From Clostridia bacterium (GTDB taxonomy: Bacteria; Bacillota; Clostridia; Oscillospirales; CAG-272): a DNA stretch of 49,531 bases. Location: NCBI GenBank assembly GCA_017482355.1, contig JAFUNJ010000005.1, positions 1 to 49,531 on the forward strand. The letters run 5' to 3'. Below the pieces are notes generated by a model. The model did not search any database and had not been told where the DNA came from. It saw only the letters and a list, made by a program, of their open reading frames with translations. The position numbers and the translations under genes were made by a program. Position 1 is the stretch's first letter; each line of letters begins with the position of its first letter. Shown one piece after another: positions 35,367 to 43,524 of this stretch.

Positions 35367-36233
35367 ATGGATATTACGTTCTACTCTTATTTCAACAATA
35401 TGCTGACAAACGAGGGCATCGAAAAGACGCTCTCCTACGCAGTTGAGCGCGGATTTACCGCAGTTGAATTTCTCGACGTTCCGACAGTCAAGAGAATCCC
35501 GAACAAGGAATACGCATACGAGCTGAAGAACGCTCTCGACCGCTACGGTCTTAAGTGTGCCTGCTACTCTGTCGGCGGAAACATTCTTGCTGAAGAAGGC
35601 GGAATGTACGGTGAGAAGAACGGCGTTGAGACCTTCAAGCAGTCTGCCGAATACGCCGCTATTCTCGGCTCGCCCTATTTCCATCACACGATGACGATAG
35701 GATACAACAACGCGAAAGAGAATCCCGACACCTTTGACACCCTTTTCGACCGCCTCGTTAAAGCTGACGAGGAAGTCGGAAAATACGCAAATTCTCTCGG
35801 TCTTACCGTTCTTTACGAGCCGCAGGGACGCTTTGTCAACGGCATTGAAAACTTCGGCCGTCTCTACAAGGAGATGGAGAGCCGTGGGCTTAAGATAGGC
35901 GTTTGCGGCGATGTCGGAAATACGCTCTTCTCCGAGACGCATCCGACCGATTTTTATAACGTCTACATTTCTAACGTTCTGCACGTTCACGTTAAGGATT
36001 ACATAATCCGCGAGGGCGAAATAATGTCCGAAAAACCGCTTTGGATATCTAACGGCGGTAAGGAGCTAATCGAGGTCAAGCTCGGTGACGGTGTCTGCGA
36101 GGTCGCGTCTTATCTTCATAACCTCAAAAAGATCGGCTACGACGGCGGTATTTCTATCGAAACCGTCTACGACGGCTACGGCGCGAGCGACTCCGAAAGA
36201 GACATCGCATTCGTTAAAAAATATTTTGCATAA
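35367..36233 (+). CDS. Sugar phosphate isomerase/epimerase family protein
   Basis: A 288-residue TIM barrel of the xylose-isomerase-like/AP endonuclease 2 superfamily. Likely metal ligands are Glu in LYEPQG, Asp in CGDVGN, His in HVHVKD and Glu in SIETVY, in the usual order. The family includes isomerases, epimerases and dehydratases of sugars and inositols, and the substrate cannot be predicted. It starts 2 nt after thiI, with AGGTA-type weak spacing, so it is likely translated by coupling. A strong bidirectional terminator follows. Confidence 0.85.
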   Translation: MDITFYSYFNNMLTNEGIEKTLSYAVERGFTAVEFLDVPTVKRIPNKEYAYELKNALDRYGLKCACYSVGGNILAEEGGMYGEKNGVETFKQSAEYAAILGSPYFHHTMTIGYNNAKENPDTFDTLFDRLVKADEEVGKYANSLGLTVLYEPQGRFVNGIENFGRLYKEMESRGLKIGVCGDVGNTLFSETHPTDFYNVYISNVLHVHVKDYIIREGEIMSEKPLWISNGGKELIEVKLGDGVCEVASYLHNLKKIGYDGGISIETVYDGYGASDSERDIAFVKKYFA

Positions 36234-36242
36234 AGTTTTTGA

Positions 36243-36268
36243 AAAAGAACGCCGATCGGCGTTCTTTT
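36243..36268. terminator. Bidirectional terminator
   Basis: A perfect 26-bp palindrome, AAAAGAACGCCGA / TCGGCGTTCTTTT, between convergent genes ending at 36233 and 36267. Confidence 0.93.
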
Positions 36269-36704
36269 ATTTTTCCGCAAGATTTATGACCGTCAGATTT
36301 CTCTTTTTTGCCATTTTATAATATTTGAACGCACCGCCGTATTCCCTCTCAACGTACGCAATTACATAATCCGACGCGTTTAACATATACTTATTTCTGA
36401 AATCAATTCTGAACCTCGGCAAAGCCGTCTCAATTCCCTCCGGCACGACGTACATTGTACCGTCATTATACCGTTCAGAATCGTTCACCGTCGGAATCCG
36501 CGACAAGATAACTTGAAGATCAAAATTATATAACGGCATAAGCTCCGTCAAAACGCTTTTAACTATTCTGTCAAAAGCGCCGCTGTCACCTACGAAAAAC
36601 GTATTGACACCGTGTTTCGTTGTCAAATCAATGACCGCATCCTTGACTTGTTCCTTTATCTCCCAAGGCGCGTCACGATGCCCGAAAAATGTGCAGGTAA
36701 TCAT
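36267..36704 (-). CDS. SLOG-like (DUF1273/YpsA-type) protein
   Basis: The 145-residue protein begins MITCTFFGHRDAP and contains VNTFFVGDSGAFDRIV and a late ASDYVIAYV strand. The pattern is that of the Rossmann-like SLOG superfamily, which binds nucleotides or related ligands: GHRD and VGDSGAFD are the glycine-rich and acidic ligand motifs. The function is unknown. The ATG at 36704 has GGAGAG 6 nt upstream. An upstream in-frame ATG at 36734 would place the start beside the promoter -10 and is rejected. It is transcribed divergently from two small XRE regulators. Confidence 0.75.
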   Translation of the reverse strand: MITCTFFGHRDAPWEIKEQVKDAVIDLTTKHGVNTFFVGDSGAFDRIVKSVLTELMPLYNFDLQVILSRIPTVNDSERYNDGTMYVVPEGIETALPRFRIDFRNKYMLNASDYVIAYVEREYGGAFKYYKMAKKRNLTVINLAEK

Positions 36705-36737
36705 AATTCTCTCCGTAAATAATCTCAATTGCATCCC

Positions 36738-36766
36738 ATTGTAGCGAATTTTCCGCTAAAAGTCAA
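36738..36766 (-). promoter_or_regulatory. Promoter of the SLOG-like gene
   Basis: On the minus strand TTGACT (36761-36766) and TACAAT (36738-36743) are 17 nt apart, about 34 nt before the chosen start. On the plus strand TATAAT near 36785 may serve the XRE genes, with no convincing -35. Confidence 0.75.
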
Positions 36767-36821
36767 TAGCGGATTTCTTTCTATCATATAATTCAATCAG
36801 GAACATTGATGGAGGGATAAT

Positions 36822-37037
36822 ATGCCGTATTACAAGCGGATTCGTGATCTTCGTGAAGATAAGGATTTGACACAGGCACAGATGGGAAAAGTTCTTTCCT
36901 GCAGTCAGCGCGTTTACAGCAATTATGAGCGCGGCGATATTGATATTCCAACGTCAACACTGATAAAGATTGCCGATTTTCATAAGGTTTCGGTTGATTA
37001 TCTTCTCAACCGTACAGACGATCCGAAAATGAATTGA
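36822..37037 (+). CDS. Small XRE family regulator (first)
   Basis: A 71-residue protein that is almost only a Cro/CI helix-turn-helix: IRDLREDKDLTQAQMGKVLS, CSQRVYSNYERGDIDIPTS, ending in VSVDYLLNRTDDP. GGAGG lies 7 nt before the ATG. The next XRE gene starts 3 nt after its stop, so the two form a unit. The target is unknown. The divergent SLOG-like gene, 117 nt away, is a candidate. Confidence 0.9.
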   Translation: MPYYKRIRDLREDKDLTQAQMGKVLSCSQRVYSNYERGDIDIPTSTLIKIADFHKVSVDYLLNRTDDPKMN

Positions 37038-37040
37038 CAA

Positions 37041-37283
37041 ATGAAAAGAATTATTGATACCGAAAACGTTAATATAATCGGCACAAAAATAAAAGAAGCC
37101 CGGATCAAAGCAGGAATGAGCCAAAAACAGCTTTCCGAAAAGCTTGAGCTTGTTGCCGTATATACCTGTCGCGGATCTGTTTCGCGAATCGAAAACGGCA
37201 GACGTGCCGTGACCGATATTGAAATTGATGCAATTTCAAAAATATTGAACGTGTCTCTCGATTATTTATTTGGGAGAGAATAA
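37041..37283 (+). CDS. Small XRE family regulator (second)
   Basis: An 80-residue HTH protein: IKEARIKAGMSQKQLSEKL, then the variant recognition part YTCRGSVSRIENGRRAVTD and the tail LNVSLDYLFGRE. The longer loop before SRIENG distinguishes it from the preceding gene, so it is not a simple duplicate. No ribosome binding site is visible, and the 3-nt gap after the first gene suggests translational coupling. The two may act as a heterodimer or as regulator and antagonist, which is speculation. Confidence 0.88.
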   Translation: MKRIIDTENVNIIGTKIKEARIKAGMSQKQLSEKLELVAVYTCRGSVSRIENGRRAVTDIEIDAISKILNVSLDYLFGRE

Positions 37284-37309
37284 GAACGCCGAAAGGCGTT
37301 CTTTTTTCG
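37282..37309 (+). terminator. Terminator of the XRE pair
   Basis: AAGAACGCC-gaaa-GGCGTTCTT followed by TTTTC, overlapping the stop codon of the second gene. Confidence 0.93.
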
Positions 37310-37349
37310 TTCGGTGCTATTGATTTTCAAGAAAATTGTCGCAACATTA

Positions 37350-37608
37350 TTGTAGGGTGCGACGTGGAGAAGCATCGGGCACGTTGTTCGCCTTCCCTTT
37401 GGGTAGTGAAGCGGCGACGCGGTAGTGAATGACTGCCAGTGGCAGTCATGAGCCAAGTAGAAATTGCGTTGCAATTTCTACGCGTGAACGAGCCGCAGCG
37501 AGGCAGGGGAACCGCAGACGTTGCGTCTGCGGTGGATGAGGTAAACAAGGTTCCACGAAACGAGCGAACGCGAGTTTTTGGGGTTCACGTGGTCGCCCGT
37601 CCTTACAA
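37350..37608. repeat. Non-coding element with three perfect hairpins and imperfect terminal inverted repeats
   Basis: The left edge TTGTAGGGTGCGACGTGG is imperfectly inverted at the right edge (CACGTGGTCGCCCGTCCTTACAA, here split as CACGTGGTCGCCCG and TCCTTACAA). Inside lie three perfect hairpins with 3-nt loops: ATGACTGCC-agt-GGCAGTCAT (37429-37449), GTAGAAATTGC-gtt-GCAATTTCTAC (37457-37481) and ACCGCAGACG-ttg-CGTCTGCGGT (37511-37533). Reading frames across it are short and unconvincing. It is either a miniature transposable element or a structured RNA. Confidence 0.65.
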
Positions 37609-37652
37609 ACAAACTCCTAACGTTCCTCAGTTGAGCCGAACAATACAAATGA

Positions 37653-37670
37653 GGGAGGGTTTCCCCTCCC
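37653..37670. terminator. Hairpin at the end of the DUF11 gene
   Basis: GGGAGGG-tttc-CCCTCCC next to the DUF11 stop codon (37677). The better T-tract is on the plus strand (TTATTTTTA), with a weaker one on the minus strand. Confidence 0.6.
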
Positions 37671-37676
37671 TTATTT

Positions 37677-38531
37677 TTACTGTACTGTTCCTGTCACTAC
37701 GAGGACTGCTTCGCCGGGGGTGATAACGTATGCACCCGTTACGGGATCGACATCAAAGGTCGCGGCGGGTACCGTTATTCTGCCCGGGACGGTTGCGAAC
37801 TCGCCCGTTGTCTCGTTGTAGGTGTAATCCGTGCCCTCGGTCAAGGTCACGCCGTTGAGCGTGACAGAGGTAATGTCGAGGATCGGGTCGAACACGTCGC
37901 TCACCGTAAGATCGTCGGTGGCTACCGCTTCCTCGTTACCGCTGTTGGTTACGGTGATCGTATAGGTCAGAGGCGCGTTCGGAGTTACGGTCGAGGGAGA
38001 AATCTCCTTCGTTATTCCGAGAAGTGCGCCGCCTTCTGCCGTTACGGTCTCAGTGACGGTTATAGGCGTTGTAATTCCTGCGCCCGTTACGGTTGCGGTA
38101 TTAACTACCGTGCCGTCCGCTGTCGGCGGTGCAAATTCAGTCGCCGATGCAGTATAGACCAGAACCGCGTCTCCGTTTGCGGGAACTGTGATTCCCGTAA
38201 CGGTAAGCGGCTGTGTGTCCACTACTGTTACTGCCGTCGGCACGCCGTCTACGAACAACTCTGCCGAGCCATCGCGGTAAACAAGCGGAAATACCGTTTG
38301 AGTGCCGACCGTATATGCGCCGAGGTCATCGGTAACTGTGAGCACCGAGGAGGGCGCGTCAGAATCGTTTATCAAGCTGATAACGTACGTTATGCTCTCA
38401 CCGTCACGGTAGGTCTCGGTCGTCGCGGTCTTTATCGCGCTGATCGCCTCGACAAGCTCACCCGATACTATATTGGAGCTCGCGCTTCCGCCCGAGTAGG
38501 TCAGAGTCGCCTGGTTAAAAAAGGTTGCCAT
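37677..38531 (-). CDS. DUF11 repeat protein without signal peptide
   Basis: From the ATG at 38531 the protein is 284 residues and begins MATFFNQATLTYSGGSASS. Two DUF11-type beta-sandwich repeats are visible: SAIKTATTETYRDGESITYV...LTVTDDLGAYTVG and GITKEISPSTVTPNAPLTYT...LTVSDVFDPIL. Such repeats are usually extracellular, yet there is no signal peptide, membrane segment or sortase motif, so how it reaches the surface is unclear. AGGAGG sits 7 nt before this ATG. The frame runs open to 38666, but that extension covers the promoter and hairpin. Function unknown; related short DUF11 proteins are common in Clostridia. Confidence 0.85.
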   Translation of the reverse strand: MATFFNQATLTYSGGSASSNIVSGELVEAISAIKTATTETYRDGESITYVISLINDSDAPSSVLTVTDDLGAYTVGTQTVFPLVYRDGSAELFVDGVPTAVTVVDTQPLTVTGITVPANGDAVLVYTASATEFAPPTADGTVVNTATVTGAGITTPITVTETVTAEGGALLGITKEISPSTVTPNAPLTYTITVTNSGNEEAVATDDLTVSDVFDPILDITSVTLNGVTLTEGTDYTYNETTGEFATVPGRITVPAATFDVDPVTGAYVITPGEAVLVVTGTVQ

Positions 38532-38550
38532 TTTGTTCCTCCTGTGTTTT

Positions 38551-38606
38551 TCTGAGGAGCATTTCTCCTCAAAAGCATTATATGATCGGTATTGACAGAG
38601 TGACAA
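38551..38606 (-). promoter_or_regulatory. DUF11 gene promoter and leader hairpin
   Basis: On the minus strand TTGTCA (38601-38606) and TATAAT (38577-38582) are 18 nt apart. The leader then holds GAGGAG-aaatg-CTCCTC (about 38552-38571). The CTCCTC arm is also complementary to the AGGAGG ribosome binding site a few bases downstream, so an alternative pairing could hide that site. Confidence 0.6.
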
Positions 38607-38629
38607 AGCGTATTTTTTTCCGCACACTA

Positions 38630-38658
38630 TTGAATTTGACAGAAAAGCGTGATATAAT
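38630..38658 (+). promoter_or_regulatory. metF operon promoter
   Basis: TTGAAT (38630-38635) and TATAAT (38653-38658) lie 17 nt apart, about 31 nt before metF. No SAM riboswitch or T-box fits in the short leader. Confidence 0.7.
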
Positions 38659-38689
38659 GACTTCACTATACTAAAATGGGATAGTATTT

Positions 38690-39550
38690 ATGAAAGTTAT
38701 AGATATAATTAAAGCCAAAAAGCCGTCGTTTTCCTTCGAGGTGTTTCCGCCAAAAACGAGCGCGAATTTTGACTCGGTCATAGCGGCGGCATCTGAGATC
38801 GCATCTCTTAAGCCGTCATACATGAGCGTCACCTACGGTGCGCTCGGAACGACCGCCTCCTATACTGCTGAAATTGCCGAGAAGATAAGCGCGCTTTCCG
38901 TTACTCCCGTCGCGCATTTGACCTGCGTCAACGCAACGCGCGAGAGCATCGTCGGCAAGCTGACAGACCTCCGTTCTCGCGGAATTGAGAATATTCTTGC
39001 CCTCCGCGGCGACCTGCCCGACGGTGTGACTCCCGATTCCCTTACCTATAAATACGCCTCCGATCTTGCTACCGAGATCAGCAGCTTCGGCTCGTTTTGC
39101 ATCGGCGGTGCCTGCTATCCCGAATGTCACCCCGAAAGCGAGAACAGCGCACGCGATATTGAGGGACTCAAAAGAAAGGTCGAAAGCGGCTGTGAATACC
39201 TTACGACGCAGATGTTCTTCGATAACAACATTCTCTATAACTTTATGTACCGTCTGCTCCGCGCAGGAGTTGACGTTCCCGTCGTTGCGGGAATAATGCC
39301 CGTCACAAGCGCTTCGCAAATCAAGCGGATTTGCTCTATATCAAAGAGCGCGCTTCCCCAGCGCTTTCTCCGCATCGTTGACCGTTACGGTGACGATCCC
39401 AATGCCATGCGTCAGGCAGGAATCGCATTCGCGACCGAGCAGATAATAGACCTTTACGCAAACGGTGTAAACGCCGTTCACGTCTACTCCATGAACAAGC
39501 CCGACGTTGCGCGTGAGCTTCGGGACAACGTAAGCGAAATAATCAAATGA
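38690..39550 (+). CDS. metF: 5,10-methylenetetrahydrofolate reductase
   Basis: It reduces methylene-THF to 5-methyl-THF, the methyl donor for methionine synthase. The 286-residue flavoprotein barrel has SFEVFPPKT near the N-terminus, VTYGALG, NILALRGDLP and QMFFDNNILYNF, all characteristic of MetF. It overlaps the metH-activation gene by 4 nt and heads a methionine operon. Confidence 0.96.
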   Translation: MKVIDIIKAKKPSFSFEVFPPKTSANFDSVIAAASEIASLKPSYMSVTYGALGTTASYTAEIAEKISALSVTPVAHLTCVNATRESIVGKLTDLRSRGIENILALRGDLPDGVTPDSLTYKYASDLATEISSFGSFCIGGACYPECHPESENSARDIEGLKRKVESGCEYLTTQMFFDNNILYNFMYRLLRAGVDVPVVAGIMPVTSASQIKRICSISKSALPQRFLRIVDRYGDDPNAMRQAGIAFATEQIIDLYANGVNAVHVYSMNKPDVARELRDNVSEIIK

Positions 39551-40116
39551 TAAAGCACGGATTTTTAGTTCTTCCCGAGGTTGACCAAAACGAGCTTCGC
39601 GCTCGGCTCGGCTGTCAGGTAGAAAGCGTTGCACTCGTTCCGAAGTGCTTAAACGCGCTGAATAATTGCGTTTCGGCGCGGTTTGTTAGCCGATTTTGCG
39701 ATATCACACGAACCAAAAACGGCATCGACCTCGGCTTTGGAAAGATAACGTCAAAGGATCTGATAAAGAATCTCGGTCAGTGCAAGCGCGCGGCGGTCTT
39801 TGCTGTCACGCTCGGAAGCGACGTTGACCGCCTTCTCATCAAGCTCGGAAAGCTTATGCCGTCCGAGCAGTTCGTGACCGACGCTATCGCCTCTGCTCTA
39901 TCAGAGACAGCTTGCGACGAGGCGGAAAAGCTCATTTTCGACGGGATTTCTCACGCTCCGCGCTTCAGCCCCGGATACGGCGATCTTCCGCTTGAGCTTC
40001 AAAAGCCGCTTCTCACCTTTCTCGATGCCGAGAAGACCGTCGGCATCACTCTTTCATCGTCGCTCTTAATGACTCCGACGAAATCAATTACAGCTATTGC
40101 GGGGATAATTGAATGA
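39547..40116 (+). CDS. MetH reactivation domain protein (stand-alone)
   Basis: The 189-residue protein matches the AdoMet-binding activation domain that forms the C-terminus of E. coli MetH. The diagnostic segment is RFSPGYGDLPLELQ, where S-adenosylmethionine binds, followed by KTVGITLSSSLLMTPTKSIT. It should reductively remethylate inactive cob(II)alamin in the methionine synthase encoded just downstream, which lacks this domain. Overlaps of 4 nt with both metF and metH indicate coupled translation in fixed ratio. The split arrangement is known from Clostridia and Thermotoga. Confidence 0.92.
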   Translation: MIKHGFLVLPEVDQNELRARLGCQVESVALVPKCLNALNNCVSARFVSRFCDITRTKNGIDLGFGKITSKDLIKNLGQCKRAAVFAVTLGSDVDRLLIKLGKLMPSEQFVTDAIASALSETACDEAEKLIFDGISHAPRFSPGYGDLPLELQKPLLTFLDAEKTVGITLSSSLLMTPTKSITAIAGIIE

Positions 40117-42464
40117 AAAATTTTAGTAACGATCTGAAAAGTAAATATCTGTTTTTCGACGGCGGTACGGGCACCGTCCTGCAGTCGCTCGGACTAAAGC
40201 CCGGCGAAGCGCCCGAAAGCTGGTCGCTCACGCACCCCGACAAAATAACTGAGCTTCATCGCTCGTATCTCAGCGCAGGCGCGAATATAATAAAGGCGAA
40301 TACCTTTGGGATAAATCCCTTCAAATACGATAACTACGCCGAGCTTATTTCGGCTTCGATCACTTGCGCAAAAGAGGCACTGATCGACTATCCCGACGCC
40401 TATATCGCTTACGACCTCGGCCCGCTCGGACGGCTTCTCACACCGCTCGGCGACCTTTCGTTTGAGGAGGCGGTAAGCGCGTTTTCGGCGTGTCTCCTCT
40501 GCGCCGTTGACTGCGGTTGCGACCTCATCCTCATCGAAACGATGTCCGACAGCTACGAGACGAAGGCGGCAGTCGTCGCCGCAAAGGAAGTCACCGACCT
40601 GCCGATAATCGTAACGAACGCTTACGGCGAGGACGGCAAGGTCATGACGGGCGCGGATGCCGAAGCAATGTCGGCCCTCCTCGAGGGACTCGGCGTTGAC
40701 GCGTTCGGCGCGAACTGCTCCTATGGCCCCGACATGATGCTTCCCATTGCGGAAAAGCTTCTCTCGGTGTCTTCGACTCCAATAGTTATGAATCCCAACG
40801 CAGGACTTCCGACCGTCGTGAACGGCAAGACCGTTTACACGACCTCTCCCGCCGAATTTGCAAAATATATAAAGAAAATGGCAGAAATGGGCGTCACGCT
40901 CCTCGGCGGTTGCTGCGGAACTACACCCGAGCATATAAAAGAAGCGGTCAAGGCGGTAAAGGGCGTTACCTTCAAATACCCGACCGAGAAAAATGTAACC
41001 GTCGTTTCCTCCTACGCAAAGGCGGTAAAAATCAGTAAAGACCCGATACTTATCGGCGAAAGAATAAACCCGACGGGCAAGCCGAAGCTCAAGGCGGCGC
41101 TCCGCGAGGGTGACATCGGTTACCTGCTTCTTGAAGCGAGCCGTGAGGAAGAAGCTGGTGCGCATATACTTGACGTGAACGTAGGGCTTCCTGACATCGA
41201 CGAGCCAAAGATAATGGAAAAGGCGGTGAAGGAGCTTCAGAGCGTGACCGCGCTTCCGCTCCAGCTCGATTCCGCCGACCCAAATACGCTTGAACACGCA
41301 CTTCGCATCTATAACGGCAAGCCGCTCGTAAACTCCGTAAACGGCGAAAAGGAAAAGATGGACGCGATCTTCCCTCTCGTCAAAAAGTACGGCGGCACCG
41401 TCGTCGCACTCACGATAGACGAAAACGGAATACCGGACACGGTAGACGGCAGAGTCGAAATCGCGCTCAAGATCGCCGCTGAAGCCGAAAAATACGGCAT
41501 TTCGAAAAAGGATATGATCGTCGACCCCCTTGCCCTCTCGGTCTCCGCCGACAAGGACAGCGCGCTCATCACGCTCGGCACGGTCAGAAAAATGACCGAG
41601 CTCGGCTTCCGCACGGTGCTCGGCGTGTCGAATATTTCCTTCGGGCTTCCCGAGCGCGAGAAGATGAATTCGACCTTCTTCGCCCTTGCCCTTGAAAACG
41701 GGCTGTCAAGCGCGATAATGAATCCGTTTTCCGCTTCAATGCTCGACACCTATCACGCCTTCCGAGTCCTTCACGGGCTTGATAACGGTTGTATCGACTA
41801 CATTTCGTATGCCGATAAAAACAAAACCGTGACCGAAGCAAAGCCGCAAAGCGACCTCTCGCTTTCCTACTGTATTCTTAAAGGCATGGCAAAGGAAGCG
41901 TCGGAAATTGCGTCAAAAATCACGAGCGATCCCCTCGGCGTCATAAACTCCGAGATCATCCCTGCCCTGAACGAAATAGGTCAACAGTTTGAAGAAAAAA
42001 AGGCGTATCTGCCACAGCTCCTCATGAGCGCGGATGCGGCAAGCGGTGCTATTTCGGAGCTTAAAAAACTTATGCCGACCTCGTCCGACGGCGGCAAGGG
42101 TGCTGTTATCCTTGCGACCGTCAAAGGCGATATTCACGACATCGGAAAGAATATCGTCAAGGTACTTCTTGAAAGCTACGGCTTCAAGGTGTATGACCTC
42201 GGACGCGACGTTTCGCCCGAAACGGTGCTTGACGCGGTCAAAAATACGGGTTGTAAGCTCGTCGGCTTAAGCGCTCTTATGACGACGACCGTCCCGAGCA
42301 TGGAAGCAACCGTAAAGCTGCTCCATTCCTACGACTGTGAGATCAAGGTAATGGTCGGCGGCGCCGTCCTCAACGAGGAATACGCTCAAAATATCGGCGC
42401 GGACAAGTATTCCCCCGACGCAATGGGCTCGGTAAGATTTGCCGAGGAATTTTACGGAATATAA
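40113..42464 (+). CDS. metH: Cobalamin-dependent methionine synthase (core)
   Basis: It makes methionine from homocysteine with 5-methyl-THF as donor and cobalamin as carrier. The 783-residue protein has three modules in order. The homocysteine domain opens FDGGTGTVLQSLGL, with zinc cysteines in GANCSYG (about 200) and GGCCGTT (about 266-268). The pterin-binding domain has GERINPTGKPKLK and DVNVGLPDID. The B12 cap plus Rossmann domain carries GDIHDIGKN, whose histidine (about 675) ligates cobalt. The fourth activation domain of the roughly 1200-residue enzyme is missing and is encoded by the gene before it. Confidence 0.96.
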   Translation: MKNFSNDLKSKYLFFDGGTGTVLQSLGLKPGEAPESWSLTHPDKITELHRSYLSAGANIIKANTFGINPFKYDNYAELISASITCAKEALIDYPDAYIAYDLGPLGRLLTPLGDLSFEEAVSAFSACLLCAVDCGCDLILIETMSDSYETKAAVVAAKEVTDLPIIVTNAYGEDGKVMTGADAEAMSALLEGLGVDAFGANCSYGPDMMLPIAEKLLSVSSTPIVMNPNAGLPTVVNGKTVYTTSPAEFAKYIKKMAEMGVTLLGGCCGTTPEHIKEAVKAVKGVTFKYPTEKNVTVVSSYAKAVKISKDPILIGERINPTGKPKLKAALREGDIGYLLLEASREEEAGAHILDVNVGLPDIDEPKIMEKAVKELQSVTALPLQLDSADPNTLEHALRIYNGKPLVNSVNGEKEKMDAIFPLVKKYGGTVVALTIDENGIPDTVDGRVEIALKIAAEAEKYGISKKDMIVDPLALSVSADKDSALITLGTVRKMTELGFRTVLGVSNISFGLPEREKMNSTFFALALENGLSSAIMNPFSASMLDTYHAFRVLHGLDNGCIDYISYADKNKTVTEAKPQSDLSLSYCILKGMAKEASEIASKITSDPLGVINSEIIPALNEIGQQFEEKKAYLPQLLMSADAASGAISELKKLMPTSSDGGKGAVILATVKGDIHDIGKNIVKVLLESYGFKVYDLGRDVSPETVLDAVKNTGCKLVGLSALMTTTVPSMEATVKLLHSYDCEIKVMVGGAVLNEEYAQNIGADKYSPDAMGSVRFAEEFYGI

Positions 42465-42508
42465 ACTCACTCTGTCGCAGGTTTTCAAGCGCTTCACCAC
42501 GTTTACGT

Positions 42509-42530
42509 ACCTTCTCCAGTGGGAGAAGGT
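42509..42530. repeat. Palindromic repeat core upstream of cysK
   Basis: ACCTTCTCC-agtg-GGAGAAGGT, identical in core and loop to 22552-22573. It lies between metH and cysK, 42 nt before the cysK start. Confidence 0.75.
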
Positions 42531-42572
42531 ATTCATCAAGATTCTTCAACTCCTATAAACAAAGGAACCACT

Positions 42573-43481
42573 ATGAAAATTCACGAAAATATAATTTCAA
42601 CGATCGGCTCAACGCCGCTCGTACGTTTGAACAGATTTTTCCCGCAGGGAAATCTGATCGCAAAGCTTGAATATTTCAATCCCGCAGGAAGCGCGAAAGA
42701 CCGCGTTGCCGCTTCGATGATAGCCGATGCCGAAAGCAAGGGACTTCTTAAATCCGGCGCGGTCATCATTGAGCCGACGAGCGGAAACACAGGTATAGGA
42801 CTTGCCGCAGTCGGCGCTTCAAAGGGCTACCGGGTAATTCTGACGATGCCCGACACAATGAGCGTCGAGCGCCGCCGTCTTCTTTCCGCATACGGCGCGG
42901 AAATAGTCCTGACCGACGGAAAGCTCGGTATGGCAGGCGCGATAGCGGAAGCGGAACGCCTGTCCGAGAAATACGAAAACGCCTTCATCGCAGGTCAGTT
43001 TGACAACCCGTCAAACCCCGACGCACATTATAAAACGACAGGATCCGAAATTTGGGCAGATACCGACGGCAAGGTCGATATATTTGTCGCAGGTATCGGC
43101 ACGGGCGGCACACTTTCGGGCACGGGAAAATATCTTAAGGAAAAGAATCCTAATATTAAGATCGTCGGCTTCGAGCCGTCGTCCTCTCCTCTAATCACAG
43201 AAGGAAAATCGGGCGCACACGGGCTTCAGGGCATCGGCGCGAATTTCGTGCCGAAAAATTACGATTCCACCGTCTGCGACGAGGTCGTGACCGTCACCGA
43301 AGCAGACGCATTCGCCGCCGCGCGTGACCTCGCAAGAAAAGAGGGATTCCTCGTCGGAATAAGTTCCGGCGCAGCACTTGTCGCAGCGTCAAAGCTCGCA
43401 AGGGAAAACCCCGACAAGACCGTCGTTACGCTTCTGCCCGACAGCGGCGAAAGATACCTTTCAACGGGAATATTTGACTGA
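42573..43481 (+). CDS. cysK: Cysteine synthase A
   Basis: O-acetylserine sulfhydrylase, forming cysteine from O-acetylserine and sulfide with pyridoxal phosphate. The 302-residue protein has the PLP lysine in NPAGSAKDRVA, the substrate loop PTSGNTGIGLA, the phosphate-binding GTGGTLSGTG, and GISSGAA near the C-terminus. The start at 42573 has AAAGGA upstream. The frame can be extended to 42519, but the added residues come from the palindromic repeat. It may share the metF transcript. Confidence 0.96.
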   Translation: MKIHENIISTIGSTPLVRLNRFFPQGNLIAKLEYFNPAGSAKDRVAASMIADAESKGLLKSGAVIIEPTSGNTGIGLAAVGASKGYRVILTMPDTMSVERRRLLSAYGAEIVLTDGKLGMAGAIAEAERLSEKYENAFIAGQFDNPSNPDAHYKTTGSEIWADTDGKVDIFVAGIGTGGTLSGTGKYLKEKNPNIKIVGFEPSSSPLITEGKSGAHGLQGIGANFVPKNYDSTVCDEVVTVTEADAFAAARDLARKEGFLVGISSGAALVAASKLARENPDKTVVTLLPDSGERYLSTGIFD

Positions 43482-43488
43482 CAAAAAG

Positions 43489-43517
43489 CTCCGAGAACTG
43501 AGTTCTCGGAGTTTTTT
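43489..43517. terminator. Terminator between cysK and the serine hydrolase gene
   Basis: CTCCGAGAACT-g-AGTTCTCGGAG followed by TTTTTT on the plus strand. It stands between convergent genes. Confidence 0.93.
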
Positions 43518-43524
43518 AATCGGT

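Noticed and set aside
37429-37533. Three hairpins as a CRISPR array
   Set aside because: The stems differ in sequence and there is no constant direct repeat or cas gene.
37262-37723. Short frames on both strands of the triple-hairpin region
   Set aside because: They run through perfect palindromes and show no conserved domain, so the region is better explained as non-coding.
38590-38689. SAM riboswitch or T-box ahead of metF
   Set aside because: The leader after the promoter is only about 25 nt, too short for either element.
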